A DNA stretch of 64,000 bases from UBA5336 sp038745855 (GCA_038745855.1 JBCDLC010000014.1:1-64000), one strand, 5' to 3'. Positions 25,515-35,154 are shown, counted from the first letter of the stretch. Translations and numbers: made by a program. The notes: generated by a model from the letters alone, not told the origin.

Positions 25515-26447
25515 TTAAACGCCGACGATTTCGCCCCGCACCGCTTCGCGCCGGACCCAATCGATGAAGGCGCGCACGTCCGGGCTGAGGTGGCGCCCTT
25601 TGGGCCAAACGAGCCAATAGGCGAACTCGATCGGTGTCGTCCCGTCGGCAAATGGGGCAACCAGGCGGCCAGCGTCGAGGTCGGTTGCGGCGATCGCGCG
25701 CTTTGCAAGGGCAACGCCTCGTCCGTTCACCGCAGACTCGATGACGAGGACAGCCTGGTTGAAACGGGGCCCCCGGTCGCCATCCACGCCGCTCACGTTG
25801 CGCGCCCGGAGCCAGCTTGCCCAATCGGGGCAGGAGGGGTCTTTTTCGGGGCTCTCATCGTGGATCAAGGTGTGGGCATGGAGATCTTCCGGCCGGTGCA
25901 AGGGGTCGGGACCCTCAAGAAGAGCAGGGGAACAAACAGGAAGAACGGTTTCGTCCATGAGCTTTTCCGATTTCAACCCGTCATAATGGCCCCGGCCATA
26001 TCGGATTGCGAGGTCCGCATCGGCGGTGTTGAAATCGGTGAGCTGCATATCGGCCGACACCCAGGCCTCAATGCCTTCATGGGTCTGGTGGAAGAGCTCT
26101 AGACGCGGGGCCAGCCACTTCGCTGCGAAACTGGGCGCGCAAGACACCATGACCCGGCCCTTGCGTGCAGGGGCCCGCATGACCCGTCCGGACTCGCCGA
26201 TTTTCTCGAACGCATCCCTCACCAGAGGCAACGCGGCCTGGGCAGCGTCGGTGAGCAAGACTGATCTGCCAGTGCGCTTGAACATGGGCGTGCCGGCATA
26301 GTCCTCGAGTTGGCGGATCTGCTGCGAAATCGCCCCGGGTGTGACGTTCAATTCCTCCGCTGCCTTGGTGAAGGACAGACGGCGGGCGGCCGCTTCGAAG
26401 GCGCGAAGGGCGTTGAGCGGTGGAATGCGGTCTGACGTATCGTCCAT
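25515..26447 (-). CDS. LysR-family transcriptional regulator, GcvA type
   Basis: 310 residues. The N-terminal winged helix-turn-helix begins PPLNALRAFEAAARRLSFTKAAEELNVTPGAISQQIRQLED, with the GcvA-subclass signature (PLNALRAFE, VTPGAISQQIR). A type-2 periplasmic-binding-like effector domain occupies about residues 95-305, with the PBP2_GcdR/GcvA-like sequence VMVSCAPSFAAKWLAPRL. It is divergent from the sulfate-assimilation operon across about 95 bp, so control of that operon is a reasonable inference, although classic sulfur regulators (CysB) belong to another LysR branch. Confidence 0.88.
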   Translation of the reverse strand: MDDTSDRIPPLNALRAFEAAARRLSFTKAAEELNVTPGAISQQIRQLEDYAGTPMFKRTGRSVLLTDAAQAALPLVRDAFEKIGESGRVMRAPARKGRVMVSCAPSFAAKWLAPRLELFHQTHEGIEAWVSADMQLTDFNTADADLAIRYGRGHYDGLKSEKLMDETVLPVCSPALLEGPDPLHRPEDLHAHTLIHDESPEKDPSCPDWASWLRARNVSGVDGDRGPRFNQAVLVIESAVNGRGVALAKRAIAATDLDAGRLVAPFADGTTPIEFAYWLVWPKGRHLSPDVRAFIDWVRREAVRGEIVGV

Positions 26448-26543
26448 TCGGGCTTAGTTTTTCTGAAAGGTCGTCTTAGGGGTGTCGCCTTGCTGGCGAA
26501 GCGTCAAGAGCCAATCTCTCGCTCTCACGAAAAGGCTTCACAC

Positions 26544-27443
26544 ATGCGTCCAGACTTCAAAGATCCTATCGCCCGGAGCGGCGCAGGGTTGTCCGGCTCT
26601 CTTACGGGCTCCGTGTCGCTCGTAGGCGCCGGGCCTGGCGATCCAGATCTGCTGACGGTCAAGGCGCTCAAGGCGATCGAGGCAGCGGACGTTATCTTCC
26701 ACGACCGCCTGGTATCGGACGAAATCCTCGCCATGGCACCGGCCGGGACTGCGCTTGTTCCTGTCGGCAAGTCGAAGGGAAACCATTCCGTCCCGCAGAC
26801 GCAGATCCATACCCTGATGATCGAAGCCGCCTCAGCGGGTCTGAATGTCGTGCGTCTCAAGGGCGGCGATCCCTTCATCTTCGGCCGGGGCGGCGAAGAG
26901 CGCGATGCAGTCCAGGCCGCTGGCATCCCCGCCACGGTCATCCCAGGGATTTCCTCAGCGCTTGGGTGTGCCGCAAGCACGGGTATTCCACTAACCCACA
27001 GGGATCACGCGCAGTCGGTGACCTTTGTGACTGGACACGCCCAGAGCGCCGCGAGCGCAGGACAGAGCGAAGCTGGCGAGCGCGTGCCCGATCTCGACTG
27101 GACGGCGCTCGCCCGGACGAACCAGACCGTCGTGGTTTTCATGGGTATCGGGACTGCCGCAACGATTGCCGACCGGTTGACCGCCGCGGGCCGGTCTGCC
27201 GACACGCCGGTCGCAGTTATCGAAAATGGCACGCGGGCGAATGAGGTGACCGTCCGCGGGACCTTGGGCAACCTGGCAGACATCATCAAGGCCGCCGGTA
27301 TCAAAGGTCCGGCTCTGCTGGTGATCGGGGAGGTTGTGACCGCGCAGGGTAAAGTCTCGACGTCTGCGACTCCGGAGCCGGTCGCCAATGCAGTGGCCGC
27401 CGCTGAACGCGCGAATGTGCTGGCATCGAGTGTGCTGGCATGA
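26544..27443 (+). CDS. cobA: Uroporphyrinogen-III C-methyltransferase (SUMT)
   Basis: 299 residues of SAM-dependent tetrapyrrole methylase, making precorrin-2 on the route to sirohaem, the cofactor of CysI encoded three genes on. Motifs: VSLVGAGPGDPDLLTVKA, the HDRLVS loop, LKGGDPFIFGRGGEE and GIPLTHRDHAQSVTFVTGH. It is SUMT only; the dehydrogenase/ferrochelatase domain of CysG is absent, so another enzyme must finish sirohaem. ATG 26544 begins the conserved region; a TTG at 26490 is less likely. It heads an operon and overlaps the next gene by four bases. Confidence 0.9.
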   Translation: MRPDFKDPIARSGAGLSGSLTGSVSLVGAGPGDPDLLTVKALKAIEAADVIFHDRLVSDEILAMAPAGTALVPVGKSKGNHSVPQTQIHTLMIEAASAGLNVVRLKGGDPFIFGRGGEERDAVQAAGIPATVIPGISSALGCAASTGIPLTHRDHAQSVTFVTGHAQSAASAGQSEAGERVPDLDWTALARTNQTVVVFMGIGTAATIADRLTAAGRSADTPVAVIENGTRANEVTVRGTLGNLADIIKAAGIKGPALLVIGEVVTAQGKVSTSATPEPVANAVAAAERANVLASSVLA

Positions 27444-27760
27444 CGTCCGTACGGCCAAAGCTCAAGCCGGCTGTCCCGAAGGCGGTGACGGCGTGGGATA
27501 CAGCGACAGGCGCCGTGGTCTACAGGGCCGCAGATGGCACGTGGAGCCGGGAGCCCGCCGAACTCGCCATTTACACAGGCGAGGAAGCGGACAAGGCCTT
27601 GCTCGAGGCGCTCGCAGAAGAGGGCGCTGTCACCGATCCGTACTTCATGGAAGTGACCGAAGACGGCGCGATTGCAGGTCGGGAGACCCTGCGCGAGACG
27701 ATCCGGGCAAGGGGACCGACCGTTTCCTATGGCCATGCAGCCTTGAAGGGGATTTCGTGA
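27440..27760 (+). CDS. DUF2849 protein of sulfite-reductase operon
   Basis: 106 residues, soluble, with AVTAWDTATGAVVYRAADGTW near the start and VTDPYFMEVTEDG before the end. This small domain is found between SUMT and CysI genes in many alphaproteobacteria. Its role is not established; an accessory function in sulfite reduction is inferred from position. Its ATG overlaps the cobA stop (ATGA), and its TGA shares one base with the ATG of the GST gene, indicating translational coupling. Confidence 0.8.
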   Translation: MTSVRPKLKPAVPKAVTAWDTATGAVVYRAADGTWSREPAELAIYTGEEADKALLEALAEEGAVTDPYFMEVTEDGAIAGRETLRETIRARGPTVSYGHAALKGIS

Positions 27761-28389
27761 TGGCGGCGCCAGCGGTGAGCAAACTCACGATTTACGGGGA
27801 TGATGTCTCAGGGAACTGTCTGAAGGTTCGCTGGACGGCAGAGCACCACGGGGTCGACTTCGATTGGGTGAAGATCGACGTCTTTGCGGGCGACGCACAA
27901 ACCGATGATTTTCTCGCAATCAATCCGATCGGCTTGGTGCCCTTGGCGCGGTGGCCCGACGGACGGTCATTGCCGGAGTCGAACGCGATCATGCTGTATA
28001 TGGCCGAAGAGGCCGGCAGTGAATGGATCCCATCAAAGCCCTTCGAACGTGCACAAATGATGAGTTGGCTGTTCTGGGAACAGTATTCCCATGAACCATA
28101 CATCGCGGTGCGCCGGGCGCGGCTGACCTATCGGGGGCTATCAGAGGATGAGCTTGATCCCGAACTCTACGCAAAGGGGCGCCGCGCACTCGGGATCATG
28201 GAGATGCAGCTAACCTATACCGATTGGCTTGTTGGTGAGGCGATGACACTCGCCGATGTTGCTCTGGTTGCCTACACCCGGGTGGCCCACGAGGGCGGTT
28301 TCGATCTCGCAGAATTTCCGGCAGTTCAGCGCTGGGTCATTCGCACAGAAGCGGCGCTTGGCCTTCCACATCTTCAGCAGGCGGCATGA
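27760..28389 (+). CDS. Glutathione S-transferase family protein
   Basis: 209 residues, full length for a cytosolic GST. The thioredoxin-like N-terminal domain has LTIYGDDVSGNCLKVRW and the glutathione-binding turn GLVPLARWPDGRSLPESNAIMLYMAE; the helical C-terminal domain contains WLVGEAMTLADVALVAYTRVA with the capping-box pattern. The catalytic position after the first strand is a serine (DVSGNC). It is fused into the cys operon by stop/start overlaps on both sides, an uncommon neighbour for cysI. It may act on thiols arising during sulfide formation, which is only a guess. Confidence 0.88.
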   Translation: MAAPAVSKLTIYGDDVSGNCLKVRWTAEHHGVDFDWVKIDVFAGDAQTDDFLAINPIGLVPLARWPDGRSLPESNAIMLYMAEEAGSEWIPSKPFERAQMMSWLFWEQYSHEPYIAVRRARLTYRGLSEDELDPELYAKGRRALGIMEMQLTYTDWLVGEAMTLADVALVAYTRVAHEGGFDLAEFPAVQRWVIRTEAALGLPHLQQAA

Positions 28390-30086
28390 TGGCTGATTCC
28401 ATGACGTTCCAGACACGCGAACCGAATATGTATCGCTATGACGAGTTCGATGCCGCGATTGTGGGCGAAAGGGTCGAACAGTTCCGTGGCCAGGTTGAAA
28501 GGCGGCTATCTGGCGAGCTGCTGGAGGATGAGTTCAAACCCCTGCGCCTTCAGAACGGGGTCTATCTGCAGCTCCACGCCTACATGCTTCGGGTTGCGAT
28601 CCCCTATGGCCAACTGAGCCCGCGTCAGATGCGGCGGCTGGGCGAGATCGCTGACAGGTATGATCGGGGCTATGGGCATTTCACCACGCGCCAGAACATT
28701 CAGTACAATTGGGTCGCCCTCAAGGATATTCCCAGCGTTCTGGCGGAGCTGGCAGAAGTCGAGATGCACGCCATTCAGACATCGGGCAACTGCATCCGGA
28801 ATGTGACCAGCGACCACTTTGCGGGTGCGACAGCCGATGAGCTGATGGATCCTCGGCCCTGGTGCGAAATCATCCGGCAGTGGAGCACATTCCATCCGGA
28901 ATTCGCGTTCCTTCCCCGGAAGTTCAAGATCGCCGTGACGGCGGCTGAGCATGACCGGGCTGCGATCCGGGTGCACGATATCGGCCTGCATATTCGCAAG
29001 CGCGATGGCGTGGTCGGTTTCGAAGTCCATGTTGGCGGTGGGCAGGGCCGGACCCCACACATCGCTGCGATGGTGAATGATTTTGTGCCCGAAACCCAGA
29101 TCCTTGATTACCTCGAGGCGATCATGCGGGTCTACAACCGGTTCGGTCGCCGCGATAATAAATACAAGGCCCGGATCAAGATCCTCGTGACGGAATTGGG
29201 GGCGGAGGAGTTCACCCGCCAGGTGGAGGAGGAGTATGCCGCCCAGACGCCAACGGAGAAGATCGATCTTCCCCAAGCGGAAATCGACCGCATTCACGCC
29301 TATTTCGCGCCGCCTGCTTTCGGGAAGAAACGAAAGGTCTCGAAGCTGTTCGAGAAGGCCAAGGCGAGCGATCCGGATTTCGCACGGTGGTGCAAGGTCA
29401 ACCTGCACCCTCACAAGAAAGCGGGATACACTTCAGTCACGATCAGTTTGAAGCCAGTGGGCGCCCCTCCGGGTGATGCGACCGGGGAGCAGATGCGCCG
29501 GATTGCGGATCTCGCCGAGAATTACGCATTCGGAGATATCCGGGTGACCCATGCGCAGAATATTGTCTTTCCGCATGTGGCGCTGACGAACGTTCACGCG
29601 CTCTATCAGGCCTTGGTCGAGGCCAAGCTGGCGACGGCGAATGAAAGCCTGATCACAGACATGATCGTGTGCCCGGGACTGGATTACTGCAACTTGGCCA
29701 ATGCGCGCTCGATCCCCATGGGACAAGCGGTGCAGGAGGTCTTTGCCGATCCGGACCTGCAGGTGGATATCGGCAAGTTGCACATCAACATATCGGGCTG
29801 CATCAATGCCTGCGGCCACCACCACGTGGGCCATATCGGCATCCTGGGTGTCGATAAGAAGGGCGAGGAGTTCTACCAGATCACGCTGGGCGGGCGGGCC
29901 GATGAGAAGGCGGTTGTCGGCGCAATGGCAGGACCGGCCTTGCGGTTCGAGGATGTGCCTCCGGCCCTGAAGCGGGTTATCGATCGCTACAAGGATCTGC
30001 GGGAAACGACAGACGAGCCGTTCATCGAGACGCTGACGCGGCTGGGGCCTGACGCGTTCAAGGAGGCCCTTTATGCCTCTGATTAA
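28386..30086 (+). CDS. cysI: Sulfite (or nitrite) reductase, sirohaem/4Fe-4S subunit
   Basis: 566 residues with the duplicated ferredoxin-like halves of the nitrite/sulfite reductase family. FTTRQNIQYNW and sulfite-binding NVTSDHFAG lie in the first half. The 4Fe-4S/sirohaem ligands are C429 and C435 (CPGLDYC) and C472 and C476 (CINACGHH). Surrounding cysH, SUMT and DUF934 genes make assimilatory sulfite reduction to sulfide the likely job. No cysJ flavoprotein is in the window, so the electron source is probably ferredoxin. Its ATG overlaps the GST stop (ATGA). Confidence 0.92.
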   Translation: MMADSMTFQTREPNMYRYDEFDAAIVGERVEQFRGQVERRLSGELLEDEFKPLRLQNGVYLQLHAYMLRVAIPYGQLSPRQMRRLGEIADRYDRGYGHFTTRQNIQYNWVALKDIPSVLAELAEVEMHAIQTSGNCIRNVTSDHFAGATADELMDPRPWCEIIRQWSTFHPEFAFLPRKFKIAVTAAEHDRAAIRVHDIGLHIRKRDGVVGFEVHVGGGQGRTPHIAAMVNDFVPETQILDYLEAIMRVYNRFGRRDNKYKARIKILVTELGAEEFTRQVEEEYAAQTPTEKIDLPQAEIDRIHAYFAPPAFGKKRKVSKLFEKAKASDPDFARWCKVNLHPHKKAGYTSVTISLKPVGAPPGDATGEQMRRIADLAENYAFGDIRVTHAQNIVFPHVALTNVHALYQALVEAKLATANESLITDMIVCPGLDYCNLANARSIPMGQAVQEVFADPDLQVDIGKLHINISGCINACGHHHVGHIGILGVDKKGEEFYQITLGGRADEKAVVGAMAGPALRFEDVPPALKRVIDRYKDLRETTDEPFIETLTRLGPDAFKEALYASD

Positions 30087-30567
30087 AGCTGGCGAGCAGG
30101 TTGAAAATGCCTGGTCCCATGTGACCGACGAAGAGGACATCCCCCCGGGTGGGCAGGTGACCGTGAGCGTGTCTCGGTTCCTGGAAACGGGGCCAGACGG
30201 CTTTCAAAGGAACACGGCTGTTGGCGTGCGTCTGCAGCCCGCCGATGAGCCGAAGGATCTGCTTCCACATATTGAACGATTGTCACTGATCGAGGTTGAT
30301 TTTCCTAAATATACCGATGGGAGAGGGTTTTCTCAGGCTCAACTCCTTCGCCGGCGCTATGGTTATGCCGGTGAATTGCGGGCCGTTGGTCACGTCTTGC
30401 GCGATCAGATTCTCTACATGCACCGTTCAGGCTTCGACGCTTTCGAGACGAGCCGTGCTGAATTACCTGCAGCGCTCGACGCTTTGGCTGAGTATTCAGC
30501 CTTCTATCAACGCGCTGCCGATGGAGCCAAACCCGTGTTTGCCGCCCGTCGCGCCACTGGAGCATGA
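30073..30567 (+). CDS. DUF934 protein of sulfite-reductase operon
   Basis: 164 residues. The conserved DUF934 core reads LIEVDFPKYTDGRGFSQAQLLRRRYGYAGELRAVGHVLRDQ, characteristic of oxidoreductases-associated proteins always coded next to cysI in alphaproteobacteria. No metal or nucleotide motif is seen. It overlaps cysI by 14 bases and cysH by four, so it is made together with both. An accessory or electron-transfer scaffold role is inferred only from this constant neighbourhood. Confidence 0.85.
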   Translation: MPLIKAGEQVENAWSHVTDEEDIPPGGQVTVSVSRFLETGPDGFQRNTAVGVRLQPADEPKDLLPHIERLSLIEVDFPKYTDGRGFSQAQLLRRRYGYAGELRAVGHVLRDQILYMHRSGFDAFETSRAELPAALDALAEYSAFYQRAADGAKPVFAARRATGA

Positions 30568-31316
30568 TCTTGATGCCCTATGCCGACAGCGGTGCGATGG
30601 TTCTCGAGCGGACAGATGACACGCTGCACCGCTTGAACAGTGAGCTGCGCCTTGCGTCCGCGCAGACGATTTTGAGGGCGTCCATCCTGCGCGAATGGGG
30701 CGGACGGGTCACCTATGTGTCGAGCTTTGGCGCTGAGAGTGCTGTCATGCTCGCGTTGATTGCGGATGTTCAACCGGATCTGCCGATTGTCTTCCTCGAG
30801 ACCGGCATGCACTTCCCCCAGACGCTGAGCTACAAGAAAGCGCTCATCGACACGCTGGGGCTGACCAATGTTCTCGACATTCCGCCAAACGAGACGGAGC
30901 GGGCGGTCCTGGATCCCAAGAACACCCTCTGGAAAACCGATCCCGATGCGTGCTGCGCGCTTCGCAAGGTTCGTCCGCTGGAGCCGGCACTCGAAGGCTT
31001 CGATGCCTGGATCACGGGACGGAAGCGTTTCCACGGCGGCGAGCGCATGGCTCTACCGGTGTTCGAGCATGCCGGTGACCGGTTCAAGGTCAATCCGTTG
31101 GCCAGTTGGACCCAGGATGACGTGACCCGCTTCTTCAAGCAGCGGAATCTCCCAGCCCACCCCTTGGTGGCCCAAGGATATCCATCAATCGGTTGCTGGC
31201 CGTGCACGCAGCCGGCGTCTGACCCTGGTGATATCCGGTCTGGGCGTTGGTCTGGCCGGGACAAGACCGAATGCGGTCTCCACGTTGAGAAAGCCGAGCG
31301 TCCCCGGGTTTTCTGA
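30564..31316 (+). CDS. cysH: Phosphoadenylyl/adenylyl-sulfate reductase
   Basis: 250 residues. The PP-loop region reads VTYVSSFGAESAVMLALIA and is followed by FLETGMHFPQTLSY. Cysteine pairs CC (DACCALRKV) and CxxC (GCWPCTQP) are the 4Fe-4S ligands that mark APS-using or dual-specificity reductases, and ECGLH near the C-terminus holds the catalytic cysteine. It reduces APS (or PAPS) to sulfite for CysI with thioredoxin or glutathione. It closes the operon and converges on the serine hydrolase gene. Confidence 0.92.
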   Translation: MILMPYADSGAMVLERTDDTLHRLNSELRLASAQTILRASILREWGGRVTYVSSFGAESAVMLALIADVQPDLPIVFLETGMHFPQTLSYKKALIDTLGLTNVLDIPPNETERAVLDPKNTLWKTDPDACCALRKVRPLEPALEGFDAWITGRKRFHGGERMALPVFEHAGDRFKVNPLASWTQDDVTRFFKQRNLPAHPLVAQGYPSIGCWPCTQPASDPGDIRSGRWSGRDKTECGLHVEKAERPRVF

Positions 31317-31350
31317 GCCTGGTCGAGCGCTGGGTCTGGAAATACCTTGC

Positions 31351-32811
31351 TCATTCACTGTCAGGATCGATGAACCGGCTTTCGGCAACACCCATTCCAT
31401 CTCCCGGTTCCTGGACAGGCTCGGGCTGGTCTGCGGGGGGAGACTGGATGGGCTTTACACTCGGAACGGCCAACGCGCTGTTCGCGGGTTGCGCAGGAGC
31501 CGCAGGTTCCGAACGCTCCGCTCGCGTTTCCCGGTTGGGGGGGATGTCTTCGCTGATCACGGTTGTTGCGGGCACGCTGTCCTCACCGCCGGGGACGTTG
31601 AAATCCCAGTCTGCGAGGGCCCGCGCCATGGCGGTTGTTTCCTCTGCAAAGGCGCCCACGCGGGCATCAGGCCATGCGCTGGCCTTTGCGATCACCAACC
31701 CGTTGGCTGGGTCGACGTAGATGAGTTGTCCATAGGCGCCTGACGCCTGGAAGGTGCCGTCGGCACGGGTCCACCATTGGTAGGCGTAGCCCAATTCAGG
31801 GTCGGGGTGGACGTTTCCGCGCATCAGATGCGGTTCGGTGGATCTTGTCGCTTGCGCGACCCAGTCTGCTTGAACGAGACGTTCGCCATTCCAGGCACCA
31901 TCCTGCGCCATGAACCAGCCAAAACGTGCCCAATCGCGAAGCGTGGCATTGAACATGGCACCGCCGATTTCAGCACCATCTTCCCCGGGCGCATCCAGGA
32001 TCCAAGCTGCATTGTACCGCATGCCGAGGGGCTGCCAGAGCGCTTCGGAGAGATAGTCGGCGGCTGTTTTCCCGCTCACGCGCCGAATGAGTTCCAGGAG
32101 GAGCTGCGTTTCTGCCGTGTTGTAGTTGAAACGGGTCCCGGGCTCGGCGCCGCGCGGGAACGAGAGCGCAAGATCAAAGGCCGACCGTTCAGCGGTGATC
32201 GGCGCGTCGGTGAGAAAAGTCACGCTGTCGTTCATCGACTCGCGATCGAAATCGACGCCGGAGGCCATTTGCAGTGTCTGCTCGATCGTCACGCCGTCAT
32301 AAGCCGTGCCTCGAACCTCTGGGAGATACTTCGACAGCGGATCGGAAACGCTCTCGATAAGCCCATCCTCGAGGGCCACGCCCACCATGGTGGATGTGAT
32401 CGATTTTACAACGGACCAGGTGGTGAAGAGGGTGCCTGGGCCATATCCCGGCGCATAAGACTCATGGGCGATTACCCCGTCCTTCAGCACCACAAGGCCC
32501 AACATGTTCTGGGTTTCGTAGAGGGCTTCGATTGTCCGGGCCTCGCCGTCGACTGAAAACGTGAAATCTGCCAACAGGCCATCGCGCTTTTGCAATGGCT
32601 CGGCCTCTGGGGCCGCTTCGACCGTGCGCGTTGGGAACACCTCTGACATCGCGCCGTTGAGCCAGGATCGGGCGTCCACATCCTGCAGGACTTCGCCCCG
32701 GACCATGGCGTCCTTTGGCAGCGGGACGTAGTAGGCATACAGGCCGATGGCTGCGAAGGCGCCGAAGATGGCGGAGGCCAACGCAATCATCGGATATCGC
32801 AGTTTGAACAT
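31351..32811 (-). CDS. Membrane-anchored serine hydrolase (class C beta-lactamase/NylB-like)
   Basis: 486 residues. One N-terminal transmembrane or uncleaved signal helix (about 8-28) puts the enzyme in the periplasm. The penicillin-recognising motifs are SVVK (S133-K136) and FNYNTAE (Y230), and the late motif region has GAYGQLIYVD. These match the S12/6-aminohexanoate-dimer hydrolase branch rather than true AmpC. The C-terminal 70 residues are a Pro/Glu/Ala-rich tail. ATG 32811 is chosen because the longer frame runs into the S9 gene's upstream region. Natural substrate unknown: an ester, amide or peptidoglycan-derived compound. Confidence 0.85.
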   Translation of the reverse strand: MFKLRYPMIALASAIFGAFAAIGLYAYYVPLPKDAMVRGEVLQDVDARSWLNGAMSEVFPTRTVEAAPEAEPLQKRDGLLADFTFSVDGEARTIEALYETQNMLGLVVLKDGVIAHESYAPGYGPGTLFTTWSVVKSITSTMVGVALEDGLIESVSDPLSKYLPEVRGTAYDGVTIEQTLQMASGVDFDRESMNDSVTFLTDAPITAERSAFDLALSFPRGAEPGTRFNYNTAETQLLLELIRRVSGKTAADYLSEALWQPLGMRYNAAWILDAPGEDGAEIGGAMFNATLRDWARFGWFMAQDGAWNGERLVQADWVAQATRSTEPHLMRGNVHPDPELGYAYQWWTRADGTFQASGAYGQLIYVDPANGLVIAKASAWPDARVGAFAEETTAMARALADWDFNVPGGEDSVPATTVISEDIPPNRETRAERSEPAAPAQPANSALAVPSVKPIQSPPADQPEPVQEPGDGMGVAESRFIDPDSE

Positions 32812-33016
32812 TGGCAACGCGCTCCTGGGTATCACTCGCGACCCCCTACCGTGTCTCTCGCAGGAATCCCAGAAATTCACGCAGGCGCTGGTCGACGTGA
32901 AACCCGCTCATGGGGGAATCGTCGCAGGTTGGCCTTGCCAACGGAGCATTTCCCTGACCAGCTTGGAACGGGAAAACGCGTGCGTTCCAGCGCCGTCGGA
33001 TGGGAGGACCCGCCAA

Positions 33017-35134
33017 ATGAAACGATCACTCATGGGTGCAGCCCTCGCGGGCCTGTTGCTTGTCGGCCCGGGTTACGCAGACGCCCAAGGAGAGGGCCCC
33101 ACGGCGGCGCCGCGCTTTACCGCTGAGACCGTTTTCACGCTGGAATACGCCGACGACCCGCAGATTGCCCCCGATGGCCGGAGCCTCGTCTACGTCCGCA
33201 AGTCCATGGACCGGATGAAGGATCGTGTTGTCGGGGACATCTGGACGATAGACCTGGAGACGGGTGCCCATGCTCCATTGATCACCGCGGAGGGAACACT
33301 GTCGCGTCCCCGCTGGTCGCCGGACGGGTCTCAGATCCTTTATGTGGCCCCAGGGGAGGCGGGTGTGGATCTTCGGGTCTTCCTTGTGGACGCAGGACGG
33401 AGCTTTTCTCTTGGCCAGTTCGATGAAGCCCCGAGCGGCGCGGCGTGGTCGTCGGACGGTCAGCGGATTGTATTCTCGGCCTTTGTTGCAGGTGAGGCGC
33501 CAAGCTTTGCGACACCGATTGCGGCACCCAAGGGAGCAGACTGGGCCGAACCGGTTCGTGTCTTCGACGATATTGGCATCCGCTACGACGGCGCCGGCTA
33601 TCTCAGGGAAGGAGCCAGCCAGATCTTCGTGATCCCGGCCGAGGGTGGCAGCCCGAGACAACTCACCAACAGTGAAAACGGATTCTCATCGCCCCAATGG
33701 CTCGGGAATGGCGCATTGATCATCGAGGGAAACGAGGCCGAGGATCCCGATCTCGATCCGATCGAAAGCGACCTCTACCGGCTAACGATCGGGACCGGTG
33801 ACATCGTACAACTCACAGATCGGGACGGTCCGGATACGGGTGCTGCTGTATCGCCGGACGGTCGTCAGATTGCCTATGTTGGCTTCACTGACGAGGTGAA
33901 AGCCTATCAACAAGCCGATTTGTTCGTGATGGACGCAACCGGTGGACCGCCGCGGAACTTGTCCGCCGAGTTTGACCGGAGCATCGGGGCCATCGCCTGG
34001 TCTGCGGACGGAGAGTCCGTGATTGCCCACGTTGATGATAGCGGTGCGGGAACACTGGTGCGCTTCAGCAGTGACGGCCGCAGCGTGGATCAGATCGTCA
34101 GCGATCTCGGCGGAACGTCTATTGGGCGACCCTACTCGGGCGGCGCCTTTGATGTTGGCGCTGTGCAGGAACGGCGACGGCGCCGGGCCAGACCGGTGAT
34201 CGCCTATACGCAGATGTCACCGGACCGTCCGGCGGAAATCGCCGTGATTCGAAACGGCGGTGCGCCGGAGACGTTGACCCGGCTCAACGAGGATGCGCTT
34301 GGCCATGTCGCCCTGGCCGAGATCGAGGCGTTTACCGCGACCTCGCCTGTCGGCGACTTGCCAATCGAGGCCTGGATCGCGCTTCCGCCCGGCTTCGAAG
34401 CCGATGGCACCTATCCAATGATCATTGAAATTCATGGTGGTCCTTTCGCCATGTACGGTCCAAGCTTTGCTGCGGAAATCCAGCGTTTCGCGGCAGAGGG
34501 CTACGTCACGGTTTACGCCAATCCGCGGGGATCGACCGGCTATGGCGAGGGGTTCGCCCAGGAGATCAATCTCGCTTATCCGGGCCATGACCACGACGAT
34601 CTGATGGCGGTGGTCGATGCACTGATTGCAAAGAACTATGTCGATCCCGGGCGGCTATTCATCACCGGAGGATCCGGCGGCGGTGTTCTGACAGCCGATG
34701 CGGTGAGCAAAACGGACCGCTTCGTGGCTGCGGCGTCGATCAAGCCTGTGATCAACTGGACAACGATGGCACTGGCCGCAGATAGCAATGTCTATTTCGC
34801 AAAGTACTGGATGCAGGCCATGCCGTGGGAAAACCCCGAGCGGTATTGGTCTTTGTCGCCCATCTCCCGGGTTGGGAATGTCAAAACGCCGACGCTTATG
34901 ATGGTTGGTGAGGAAGACTGGCGGACGCCAACCTGGGAAGCCGAGCAGTTTTATACAGCGCTGAAACTTCAGGGCGTTGATACGGCCCTCATCCGTATTC
35001 CGGGGGCTAGCCACTCGATTGCATCTCGTCCGTCGCTGTTGAATGCCAAGGTCGACAACATCATGGGGTGGTTTGCGAAGTACGACACGCCCCGTGCGGA
35101 CCCCGTCGCGGGAACGCCCAACGCGGCCGAATGA
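33017..35134 (+). CDS. Secreted S9 family peptidase (acylaminoacyl-peptidase/DPP-like)
   Basis: 705 residues with an N-terminal Sec signal peptide MKRSLMGAALAGLLLVGPGYADA. Residues about 40-440 form a WD/PD40 beta-propeller (repeated S/P-DG-xxI/L-xY). The alpha/beta-hydrolase domain has EIHGGPFAMYG, YANPRGSTGYGEGF, nucleophile S553 in GGSGGG, an aspartate in GEEDWRTP and histidine in PGASHSI. It probably trims oligopeptides in the periplasm. GGGAGGA lies eight bases before ATG 33017. It is divergent from the serine hydrolase, and a strong hairpin lies downstream. Confidence 0.92.
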   Translation: MKRSLMGAALAGLLLVGPGYADAQGEGPTAAPRFTAETVFTLEYADDPQIAPDGRSLVYVRKSMDRMKDRVVGDIWTIDLETGAHAPLITAEGTLSRPRWSPDGSQILYVAPGEAGVDLRVFLVDAGRSFSLGQFDEAPSGAAWSSDGQRIVFSAFVAGEAPSFATPIAAPKGADWAEPVRVFDDIGIRYDGAGYLREGASQIFVIPAEGGSPRQLTNSENGFSSPQWLGNGALIIEGNEAEDPDLDPIESDLYRLTIGTGDIVQLTDRDGPDTGAAVSPDGRQIAYVGFTDEVKAYQQADLFVMDATGGPPRNLSAEFDRSIGAIAWSADGESVIAHVDDSGAGTLVRFSSDGRSVDQIVSDLGGTSIGRPYSGGAFDVGAVQERRRRRARPVIAYTQMSPDRPAEIAVIRNGGAPETLTRLNEDALGHVALAEIEAFTATSPVGDLPIEAWIALPPGFEADGTYPMIIEIHGGPFAMYGPSFAAEIQRFAAEGYVTVYANPRGSTGYGEGFAQEINLAYPGHDHDDLMAVVDALIAKNYVDPGRLFITGGSGGGVLTADAVSKTDRFVAAASIKPVINWTTMALAADSNVYFAKYWMQAMPWENPERYWSLSPISRVGNVKTPTLMMVGEEDWRTPTWEAEQFYTALKLQGVDTALIRIPGASHSIASRPSLLNAKVDNIMGWFAKYDTPRADPVAGTPNAAE

Positions 35135-35154
35135 GCGGCTCGCGCCCTATCGTT

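Noticed and set aside
31351..32811. Serine hydrolase as an antibiotic-resistance AmpC
   Set aside because: It has SxxK and Tyr motifs, but the sequence pattern fits S12/NylB-like hydrolases and there is no ampR or class C KTG context.
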